Shown one piece after another: positions 25,479-32,301 of a DNA stretch of 64,000 bases (position 1 is its first letter; each line of letters opens with the position of its first letter). The notes under the pieces were generated by a model that saw only the letters and a program-made list of their open reading frames with translations, was not told the origin of the DNA and ran no database searches. The position numbers were made by a program, and so were the translations under genes. The stretch spans positions 186,001-250,000 of the forward strand of contig NZ_AFHG01000030.1 of NCBI RefSeq assembly GCF_000214035.2, read 5' to 3'. Source of the stretch: Methyloversatilis universalis FAM5 (GTDB taxonomy: Bacteria > Pseudomonadota > Gammaproteobacteria > Burkholderiales > Rhodocyclaceae).

Positions 25479-25499
25479 AGAATCGATCTCAATAACGAT
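25479..25499 (-). promoter_or_regulatory. Fur-box-like operator before fiu
   Basis: On the minus strand the segment reads ATCGTTATTGAGATCGATTC, an AT-rich imperfect palindrome like the Fur consensus GATAATGATAATCATTATC. It lies about 110 nt upstream of the receptor ATG in an otherwise GC-rich region. Iron repression of a Fiu-type operon would be expected. No experimental basis. Confidence 0.5.
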
Positions 25500-25504
25500 T
25501 TTAG

Positions 25505-25573
25505 CTGTCCGGACCGTGCGCAGGGGCGTGCGAACGCGCACCGGATCGCGGCTTACGCCAGCGAACCGGACAG
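25505..25573. repeat. Inverted repeat CTGTCCGG...CCGGACAG
   Basis: An 8-bp perfect inverted repeat with arms at 25505-25512 and 25566-25573, in the stretch between the small membrane-protein gene and the Fur-like site. A second hairpin, GGGCGTC-N6-GACGCCC (25592-25611), follows. Neither has a T tract. They may mark the 3' end of the nadC transcript. Confidence 0.35.
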
Positions 25574-25664
25574 TCGGAAAAGACGGGGAAGGGGCGTCAG
25601 CTCAGACGCCCGGATGTGGAAATGCGGCCCGGAGGCCGGTGAAGCGAAGGGCTGTTGCCGGTGA

Positions 25665-25802
25665 TCAGAGATAGAGCACGGCGGGGAACACGGTGACCGC
25701 GAGCACGAACACCAGCCACTCCAGGTTGTTGCGGGCGAGAAAGCCGGTGAAGTGCAGGATGAGCACCGTGATCGCCACCACGTAGTACAGGATGAACCAC
25801 AT
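25665..25802 (-). CDS. 45-residue hydrophobic membrane protein, unknown function
   Basis: A small ORF, ATG at 25802 to TGA at 25665, starting MWFILYYVVAITVLILHFTG and ending VLAVTVFPAVLYL. It is almost wholly hydrophobic: two short membrane stretches are separated by a polar turn (ARNNLEW). GGAG lies about 11 nt upstream. It follows nadC by 40 nt in the same direction and may be co-transcribed. Codon use is like its neighbours (GC-rich third positions), which favours a real gene. No family recognised. Confidence 0.65.
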   Translation of the reverse strand: MWFILYYVVAITVLILHFTGFLARNNLEWLVFVLAVTVFPAVLYL

Positions 25803-25842
25803 CAGACGGAATCTCCGAGGGAAGGGTGTGGGCGGGCGGCGC

Positions 25843-26691
25843 TCAGCGTTCGATGTGTCGCAGCGACAGGTCGATGGCGCGCACGTTCTTGGTCAGCACG
25901 CCGATCGAGATGCGGTCCACGCCGGTTTCGGCGATCGCCCGCACGCGGTCGAGATTGACGCCACCGGACGCTTCCAGCTCGGCGCGGCCCTGGTTGATGG
26001 CCACCGCCTCGCGCATCTGGTCGATGCTCATATTGTCCAGCAGCACCATGGTGGCGCCCGCATCGAGCGCCTCGTGCAGCTGGGCCAGCGTTTCGACCTC
26101 GATCTGGATGAAGGCATTCGACGGCGCGATGCCGCGCGCACGCGCCAGCACCGGGCGGATGCCGCCGGCGGCCATGATGTGGTTTTCCTTGATCAGGATG
26201 CCGTCGTACAGGCCCATGCGGTGATTCATGCCGCCGCCCACGGTGACCGCGTACTTCTGCGCCAGGCGCAGGCCGGGCAGGGTCTTGCGGGTGTCGACGA
26301 TGCGCGCCGAGGTGCCGGCGATGGCGTCGACGAAGCGGCGGGTCAACGTGGCGGTGGCCGACAGCAGCTGCACGAAATTCAGTGCGGCGCGTTCGGCGGT
26401 CAGCAGGGCACGGGTTTCCGACAGGATTTCGCACAGGCGCTGATCCGGTTCCACCCAGTCGCCTTCGGCGACGTGCCAGGCCACGCTGGCCTTGGGGTCG
26501 AGCGCACGCAGGCAGGCCTCGAACCATTCACGGCCGCACAGCACCGCCTCTTCGCGTGCGGTCACCATGCCGGTGGCGGCACGTCCGGCCGGAATCAACC
26601 GGGCGGTCAGGTCACCGGTGCCGACGTCTTCGGCAAGCGCCTGGGCCACATTGCGCTGGATTTCTATGGACAGCTGATCGTTTTCCCGCAT
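25843..26691 (-). CDS. nadC: Nicotinate-nucleotide pyrophosphorylase (carboxylating)
   Basis: Quinolinate phosphoribosyltransferase of NAD synthesis, making nicotinate mononucleotide from quinolinate and PRPP. At 282 aa, the N-terminal region EDVGTGDLTARLIP and the active-site region ARIVDTRKTLPGLRLAQKYA are present. Further motifs are GGGMNHRMGLYDGILIKENH and LEASGGVNLDRVRAIAETGVD. The ATG at 26691 (MRENDQLSIEIQRN) has a GGAAAG Shine-Dalgarno. A longer frame to 26901 is upstream noise. nadA and nadB are not in the window. Confidence 0.97.
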   Translation of the reverse strand: MRENDQLSIEIQRNVAQALAEDVGTGDLTARLIPAGRAATGMVTAREEAVLCGREWFEACLRALDPKASVAWHVAEGDWVEPDQRLCEILSETRALLTAERAALNFVQLLSATATLTRRFVDAIAGTSARIVDTRKTLPGLRLAQKYAVTVGGGMNHRMGLYDGILIKENHIMAAGGIRPVLARARGIAPSNAFIQIEVETLAQLHEALDAGATMVLLDNMSIDQMREAVAINQGRAELEASGGVNLDRVRAIAETGVDRISIGVLTKNVRAIDLSLRHIER

Positions 26692-26820
26692 TGTCTTTCC
26701 GCCATTTCTTGTCGCGGCGCATTCTAGCACCGGCGCACCTTGCAGCCGCGCCGCCGCGCGTCGCCGCGCACCGATGCACAAGTTCTTCACGCTCGGACTG
26801 CCGCGGCGGGCGCCCCGCCT

Positions 26821-26847
26821 TAAAGTTGCCGCCCGCGCTGCCGTAGC
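26821..26847 (+). promoter_or_regulatory. Sigma-28 (FliA)-type promoter
   Basis: TAAAGTTG (26821-26828), 11-nt spacer, GCCGTAGC (26840-26847). The flagellar sigma consensus is TAAAGTTT-N11-GCCGATAA: the -35 matches at 7 of 8 positions, the spacing is exact and the GCCG core of the -10 is present. It lies 73 nt before a leader ORF and 144 nt before the GGDEF-EAL gene. Confidence 0.55.
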
Positions 26848-26919
26848 TGTGCTGCAGCGATCAGAGGGCCCCGCAAAAGAACCGGCCCCGACCGCGCTCA
26901 ATCCTTGGGGGAGAGGATC

Positions 26920-26994
26920 ATGAATACCCGCACTCAGCGGCCGGCGCCTGCACGCCGGTCTTCGGTCTTGCCGGTCGGAATGTCCGCGTCATGA
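26920..26994 (+). CDS. Leader peptide (24 aa) coupled to the MHYT-GGDEF-EAL gene
   Basis: ATG at 26920 follows an excellent Shine-Dalgarno (GGGGGAGAGG, ending 3 nt before the ATG). The product is [20 protein letters not shown] followed by MSAS, Arg/Pro-rich. The TGA lies within the ATGATG of the next gene. The downstream start has a poor ribosome site, so ribosomes may reach it by re-initiation. It could also be noise or a sequencing frameshift at the real N-terminus. Confidence 0.45.
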   Translation: MNTRTQRPAPARRSSVLPVGMSAS

Positions 26995-29147
26995 TGGGGC
27001 AGTACGATCCGCTGCTGGTCATGCTGTCGCTGATGGTGGCGGTGACCGCGTCCTGGTCGGCGCTGGACCTGTCGCAGCGCATCCACAGTACAGATCCCCG
27101 TGCCGCCCGCATCTGGCTCTTTTCCGGGGCGCTGGTGCTGGGCACCGGCATCTGGTCCATGCATTTCGTCGGCATGCTGGCGTATGCACTGCCGATGCAG
27201 ACCGGCTTCGATCTGCTGATCACCGTCCAGTCCTGGGGTGTGTCGGTGCTGGTGTCGGTGCTTTCGCTGATCTGCGCGCGCCGCATGCGCCGTTCGCTGG
27301 CACTGCTGGCCGCCGGGGCGCTGGCGGTGGGCGGCGGCATCGTGGTCATCTTCCATCTTGCACTGTCCGCCATGCGGATCGAACCGGGCGTGGTGTATGA
27401 CGAACACCGCCTGTTCATCGCGCTGCTGGTGGCGGCAGCGGTGGCCGGCGCCACCAGTGCCGCGCTGCGGCGCATGCGGGCGCTCGAGGGCCGCACGCTT
27501 TTCCTGGTGAAGGCGGTCACTTCGGTCGTGGTGGGCGTCGGCCTGTGCGCGGTGCACTATCTGTGCATGAGCGCCACCGTGTTCGCACCGGAAGCGGCCA
27601 GCCTCGCCCGGCACGATATCGATCCGACCTGGCTGGGTCTGACCATTGCCGTCGGTGCCATTGGCTTTACCTGGATAGGCAGCGTGGCTGCGCTGTTCGA
27701 TGCGCGCATGGAACACCGCACCCGCCAGCTCGCGATGCGCCTCAAGGCCGCCAACAGCGAACTGATGCACGCGGCGCTGCATGACCCGCTGACCGGCCTG
27801 CCGAACCGGGTGAATTTCGACGCCGCGCTGTCCGAAGCCGCGGCCAGGGTGCGTGCCCAGGGTGGCCGCCTCGCGGTGCTGTTCGTCGATCTGGACGGCT
27901 TCAAGCCGGTCAACGACGTGCTCGGCCACCACGTCGGCGACGAGGTGCTCAAGTGCGTGGCGCGCCGTCTGCGCGCCGGTCTGCGTGACGGCGACGCGGT
28001 GGCGCGCATCGGCGGGGACGAGTTCGTCATGATGTCCGAAGGCGCGATCGACCAGGAAGGCGCGGGCCGGCTCGCGCAGCGTCTGGTCGATGCCGCCAGC
28101 CAGCCGATGCAGATCGGCACCCACGAAATCCAGGTGTCGGCTTCGGTCGGCGTCGCGCTGTTTCCGGACGATGGCGACGAGAACCGGGTACTGGTGTGCG
28201 CGGACACCGCGATGTACGCGGCGAAGCACGCCGGACGCAACACCTGGCGGGTCTATGCCGCAGAAATGGATGGCGGCGGTCCGGACATCCTCGGCATGCA
28301 GCGCGCCATCCGCCGCGCGCTCGACAATGACGAATTCGTGCTGCACTACCAGCCCAAGGTGGCCGCGCTGGACGGCGCGCTGCGCGGCGTCGAGGCACTG
28401 ATACGCTGGCAGGATCCGGAGCGCGGCGTGGTGTCGCCGGGCGAATTCATTCCGGTGGCCGAGCGCTTCGGCCTGATCAACGCGATCGGCTTCTGGACGC
28501 TGCGCGAGGCCTGCGGCCAGATCCGCAGCTGGCAGCACGCCGGCTGGCGGATTCCGGTGGCGGTGAATCTGTCGCCGCAGCAGTTCCGTCAGCCCGATCT
28601 GGTCGAGCGGGTGCGCGCCTGCATCGACGAGTTCGACATCGATCCCGGCCTGCTGGCGCTGGAAATCACCGAATCGGTGGTGATGGAAAGCTCCAGCAGC
28701 GTGCGCAGGGTGCTGGAGGAACTGAAGGCGATGGGCGTGACGCTGTCCATCGACGACTTCGGCACCGGCTACTCCTGTCTGGCCTATCTGTGCCGGCTGC
28801 CGGCGCGCCAGCTCAAGATCGACCGTACTTTCGTGATCGACATGGACCACGTGGCCGAAGCCCGTCACGTGGTCGAGGCGGTCATCCGGCTGGCGCATTC
28901 GCTGCGCATGGAAGTGGTGGCCGAAGGCGTGGAGCGGCCGGAACAGGTGCTGACCCTGCGCTCGCTGGGCTGCGACCTGATCCAGGGCTATTACTTTTCG
29001 CGGCCGGTGCCGGCCGCCGGCATCGAGGCGCTGATGCAGGGCGATCAGCTGACCGAACAGTCGGCCCGCGTACATGCGCTGGCGGAACGCCTGCGCGCCG
29101 ACTCGGGTTACGGATGCCCGCCCGCGCTGGAGCTGGTGGCAGGTTGA
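26991..29147 (+). CDS. MHYT-GGDEF-EAL cyclic-di-GMP signalling protein
   Basis: A 718-aa inner-membrane protein. The N-terminal seven-helix MHYT sensor (residues 1 to about 235) carries SMHFVGM (57-62) and AVHYLCM (188-193). A GGDEF domain follows with intact GGDEF at 341-345 and an inhibitory I-site RxxD at 332-335. The EAL domain has EAL at 468-470, [28 protein letters not shown] and LKIDRTFV. Both catalytic signatures are intact, so either synthase or phosphodiesterase activity, or both, is possible. MHYT is proposed to sense gases through bound metal. A flagellar-type promoter and a leader peptide lie upstream. Confidence 0.93.
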   Translation: MMGQYDPLLVMLSLMVAVTASWSALDLSQRIHSTDPRAARIWLFSGALVLGTGIWSMHFVGMLAYALPMQTGFDLLITVQSWGVSVLVSVLSLICARRMRRSLALLAAGALAVGGGIVVIFHLALSAMRIEPGVVYDEHRLFIALLVAAAVAGATSAALRRMRALEGRTLFLVKAVTSVVVGVGLCAVHYLCMSATVFAPEAASLARHDIDPTWLGLTIAVGAIGFTWIGSVAALFDARMEHRTRQLAMRLKAANSELMHAALHDPLTGLPNRVNFDAALSEAAARVRAQGGRLAVLFVDLDGFKPVNDVLGHHVGDEVLKCVARRLRAGLRDGDAVARIGGDEFVMMSEGAIDQEGAGRLAQRLVDAASQPMQIGTHEIQVSASVGVALFPDDGDENRVLVCADTAMYAAKHAGRNTWRVYAAEMDGGGPDILGMQRAIRRALDNDEFVLHYQPKVAALDGALRGVEALIRWQDPERGVVSPGEFIPVAERFGLINAIGFWTLREACGQIRSWQHAGWRIPVAVNLSPQQFRQPDLVERVRACIDEFDIDPGLLALEITESVVMESSSSVRRVLEELKAMGVTLSIDDFGTGYSCLAYLCRLPARQLKIDRTFVIDMDHVAEARHVVEAVIRLAHSLRMEVVAEGVERPEQVLTLRSLGCDLIQGYYFSRPVPAAGIEALMQGDQLTEQSARVHALAERLRADSGYGCPPALELVAG

Positions 29148-29154
29148 AGGGCGG

Positions 29155-29982
29155 CTAGCGGCGGTGGGCCAGCCAGGCGCTGGCCAGACCGCAGCTCACG
29201 ATGAGCGCGGCGCCGCCGACCGCGCTCGGGCCCGGCAGATCGCCGAATACCCACCAGCCCATCAGCGTCGCCCACACCAGCTGTACGTAGATCAGCGGGC
29301 TGAGCACCGAGGCCGGCGCGAACGCCATCGCGCGGATCAGCAGGAAATGGCCGGCCATGCCGGACACGCCCAGCGAAATCACCAGCAGGCCGTCGCGCCA
29401 GCCGGGCATCGAACCGTGTGCCGACGCCGGCAGCGCCAGCGTGGACAGCGTGGCGCCGACCAGCGCGGTGTAGTACAGCGTGGTGAGCGGTCGCTCGGTT
29501 GGCGCCAGCATGCGGGTGGCCAGCTGGTAGAGCGCGTACAGCAGCGAACCGCCCAGCAGCATGAGCACCGGCAGCAGTGGCAGATGGCCGTCAGGCCGGG
29601 CGATCAGCAGTACGCCGGAAAAGCCGAACACGGCCAGCAGCCAGTTGGCTGCGGTGATGCGCTCGCCCAGCACCGGTCCGGCCAGCAGCGTCACGATGAG
29701 CGGCGTGATGAAGAACAGCGAAGTGCCTTCGGCCATCGGAATGCGCTGCAGCCCGCCCATGATCAGGAAGGACACGCCGGCCAGCAGGGCGGCCCTGAAT
29801 ATCTGCAGCCGCCAGCGCGGCGTGACCAGCAGATTGCGCCGCATGCGTGGCCACAGCACCGCACCGAGCACGATGGCCGGCACCAGATAGCGTGCCCACA
29901 CCAGCATGCCCACCGGGTAGCGCTGCGACAGGTACTTGCCGGTGGTGTCCAGCACCGCGAAGCAGAACAGCGCGGCCAGCAT
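29155..29982 (-). CDS. EamA/DMT-superfamily transporter
   Basis: A 275-aa inner-membrane permease with ten predicted helices in two EamA repeats (e.g. LAALFCFAVLDTTGKYL and LLPVLMLLGGSLLYALYQL). RhtA/YdcZ-like DMT proteins export metabolites such as amino acids; the substrate is not readable. The ATG at 29982 gives a start only slightly shorter than usual. It is convergent with the GGDEF-EAL gene (7 nt between ends) and follows the nnr gene by 31 nt in the same direction. Confidence 0.88.
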   Translation of the reverse strand: MLAALFCFAVLDTTGKYLSQRYPVGMLVWARYLVPAIVLGAVLWPRMRRNLLVTPRWRLQIFRAALLAGVSFLIMGGLQRIPMAEGTSLFFITPLIVTLLAGPVLGERITAANWLLAVFGFSGVLLIARPDGHLPLLPVLMLLGGSLLYALYQLATRMLAPTERPLTTLYYTALVGATLSTLALPASAHGSMPGWRDGLLVISLGVSGMAGHFLLIRAMAFAPASVLSPLIYVQLVWATLMGWWVFGDLPGPSAVGGAALIVSCGLASAWLAHRR

Positions 29983-30013
29983 GAGGCCGACGCCGATCAG
30001 CGGATGCCTGCGT

Positions 30014-31555
30014 TCAGCGTGTGGAATGACGGGGGTCCCGCGAATCGGCGCCGGCGATCAGCGCGTTGAAGGCGGCGCGGGCCGATTCGATTACTTCGCC
30101 GGCGGTCAGGCCGTTCGGCCCCTTGCCCTGGGCGACCAGCCGGTCGCCGGCCAGACCGTGCAGATGCACGCCGCCCAGCAGCGCCAGATCGGCCGGCCAG
30201 CCCTGGGCCAGCAGGCCCGCGATCAGGCCGGTCAGCACGTCGCCCATGCCGGCCGAGGCCATGCCCGGATTGCCGGTGGTGTTGATGAACCAGCGTCCGT
30301 CCGGCAGCGCGATCACGCTGCCGCAGCCCTTGAGCACCACCGAGGCACGGAAGCGCCGCGCCAGTTCGCGCGCCGAGACGATGCGGTCCTGCTGGATTTT
30401 CGCGGTACTGCTGCGCAGCAGGCGCGCGGCTTCCATCGGATGTGGCGTCAGCAGCGTGGCGGCTTCGCGCCGGGTGAGCGCCTGTTCCAGATCACCGTGC
30501 TGCGCCAGCAGATTGAGCGCGTCGGCGTCCAGTACCAGCGTGGCCGGGGTGCGTACCGCGTCGCGCATCAGGTCGAGCGCAGCCGGGCTCTGGCCGAGGC
30601 CGGGGCCGATCGCCACGCAGGTGGCGAGGTCGCCGGCCAGCACTTCGGCCGGGGTCCGTATCATCAGTTCCGGCTGTTCCGGGTCCAGCGGCAGCGCGGC
30701 GTGGTCCAGCATGCCGACGAACACGCGGCCGGCGCCCACCTTGAGCGCGGCGCGGCCGGCCAGCAGCGCCGCCCCGGCCATGCCGCGGGCACCGCCCACC
30801 AGCATCGCGTTGCCGTGGGTGCCCTTGTGGCTGTTGCGTGCGCGCGGGCGCAGCAGATGGGCGAACAGTTCGCGGCCGACCTGCCAGCCGGACGGCGGCG
30901 TGACCGCCGCGCAGTCCAGGCCGAGGTCGTGCAGGCTTACTTCGCCGCAGTGGTCCGGGCCATCCAGCGTGAACAGGCCGGGCTTCATCGCGATCATGGT
31001 GGCGGTGTGGCTGGCGCGTATCGCACGGCCCATCACCGCGCCGGTGTCGGCATTGAGCCCGCTGGGCACGTCGATCGCCAGCACCGGGCAGTCCATTTCG
31101 TTCACCGCATCGATCCAGGTGGCGTGCACACCTTCGATCGGCCGGGTGAGACCGATGCCGTACAGCGCATCCACCACCAGCGCGTATCCGGTGTCCGGCA
31201 CCCGGGGCAGCGTGAGGCCGCCGACCGCCCGCCATGAGGCCCAGGCCATCACCGCGTCCTCTGCGCCGCGGTGTTCGTCGCAGTCGTGCACCACGGTCAC
31301 GTCGAAACCGGTCTGCTTGAGCTGGCGGGCGAGCACGAAGCCGTCGCCGCCATTGTTGCCCGGGCCGCACAGCACCAGGATGCGGCCATGGCGGCCGCCC
31401 ACCAGCTGCATCGCCTTGGCCGCACCGGTGGCACCGGCGCGTTCCATCAGGCGCGGCGTGCTGTCCGGCGCGTAGTGGCGCTCGATGCGGCGCAGTGCAT
31501 CGGCGTTGTACAGCGCGGTCAGCGGGGCGGTGTTCAGCGTTCTCGGGGCGGACAT
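30014..31555 (-). CDS. nnr: Bifunctional NAD(P)H-hydrate epimerase/dehydratase
   Basis: Repairs damaged NAD(P)HX. A 513-aa fusion: the N-terminal epimerase (YjeF-N, residues about 15-220) has VLCGPGNNGGDGFVLARQL and LAIDVPSGLNADTG. The C-terminal ADP-dependent dehydratase (about 230-505) has KGTHGNAMLVGGARGMAGAA, TLLTPHPMEAARLL and NTTGNPGMASAGMGDVLTG. ATG at 31555 (MSAPRTLNTAPLTALYN) is used rather than the longer frame to 31999. It is transcribed with the downstream transporter. Confidence 0.95.
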   Translation of the reverse strand: MSAPRTLNTAPLTALYNADALRRIERHYAPDSTPRLMERAGATGAAKAMQLVGGRHGRILVLCGPGNNGGDGFVLARQLKQTGFDVTVVHDCDEHRGAEDAVMAWASWRAVGGLTLPRVPDTGYALVVDALYGIGLTRPIEGVHATWIDAVNEMDCPVLAIDVPSGLNADTGAVMGRAIRASHTATMIAMKPGLFTLDGPDHCGEVSLHDLGLDCAAVTPPSGWQVGRELFAHLLRPRARNSHKGTHGNAMLVGGARGMAGAALLAGRAALKVGAGRVFVGMLDHAALPLDPEQPELMIRTPAEVLAGDLATCVAIGPGLGQSPAALDLMRDAVRTPATLVLDADALNLLAQHGDLEQALTRREAATLLTPHPMEAARLLRSSTAKIQQDRIVSARELARRFRASVVLKGCGSVIALPDGRWFINTTGNPGMASAGMGDVLTGLIAGLLAQGWPADLALLGGVHLHGLAGDRLVAQGKGPNGLTAGEVIESARAAFNALIAGADSRDPRHSTR

Positions 31556-31635
31556 GCGGAAATCGGGAATGCGTCGCGGCAGGTGGCTGCGAACGACTGC
31601 GACGACGGGACAGGGCGATCCGGAAAGACGCGATT

Positions 31636-32301
31636 CTATGCCCGGCTGCGTCGTCGTGCCGAGGAATGCGGCACTGCCAGTACCCGTTCGCCGGCGCAGG
31701 CGTACAGGCGCAGTCCGGGCGCGGGCGTCTGGTCGGCGTGTCCGGTGAACTGGCCGAATGCCGGCAGCAGGCCCACTGCCTCGCCAAAGGCGAAGCAGGG
31801 CAGACGCAGCCGGTCGCCGCCGGCCTCGATCCGGACCGCCGGGTGCACGTGGCCCGCCAGCACGTAGCGGCCGGGCTGAGGCGCCGGATGATGGCAGAGC
31901 GCGAACGGACCGTCCGCCCACGGTTCGTCCACCACGGTCAGCGCCAGTTCCGGCGGCACGCCGGCGTGCGCGTCGTGGTTGCCGCGTACCAGCATCCATT
32001 CGCAGCCGTCGCGGCGCAGCGCGGCGAAGCGCTGCATCAGGCCGGGTTCGCGTGCGCTGCGGGCGTGGATCAGGTCGCCGAGAAAGATGAGCCGGCGCGG
32101 GGCGTGGCGTTCAAGCAGACCGGCCAGCCGGGCCAGCGTGTCGTCCGAACTGCCGGCCGGCACCGGCACGCCCAGCGCCCGGAAGGCGGTGCCCTTGCCG
32201 ATGTGGGCGTCGGCCACCATCAGCGTGGCGCGCGCCGGCCACCACAGCGCGCGCTCCGGCAGCAGTACCAGGCTTTCGCCGGCGATCAGGACTTCGGTCA
32301 T
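31636..32301 (-). CDS. pdeM: Ligase-associated DNA damage response endonuclease PdeM
   Basis: A 221-aa calcineurin-like metallophosphoesterase. The metal motifs are VADAHIGKG, FLGDLIHAR, VRGNHDAHAG and LAGHVHPAVR. The PdeM family is defined by neighbouring an Lhr-like helicase, an ATP-dependent ligase and an exonuclease; here it follows the helicase with a 4-nt overlap. The ATG at 32301 (MTEVLIAGESLVLLPERA) matches the family start. Confidence 0.9.
   Translation of the reverse strand: MTEVLIAGESLVLLPERALWWPARATLMVADAHIGKGTAFRALGVPVPAGSSDDTLARLAGLLERHAPRRLIFLGDLIHARSAREPGLMQRFAALRRDGCEWMLVRGNHDAHAGVPPELALTVVDEPWADGPFALCHHPAPQPGRYVLAGHVHPAVRIEAGGDRLRLPCFAFGEAVGLLPAFGQFTGHADQTPAPGLRLYACAGERVLAVPHSSARRRSRA

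Noticed and set aside
25597..25800. 67-aa minus-strand open frame in the nadC-fiu gap
   Set aside because: An overlapping frame gives a coherent hydrophobic protein with a ribosome site; this one is Arg/Pro-rich and without features.
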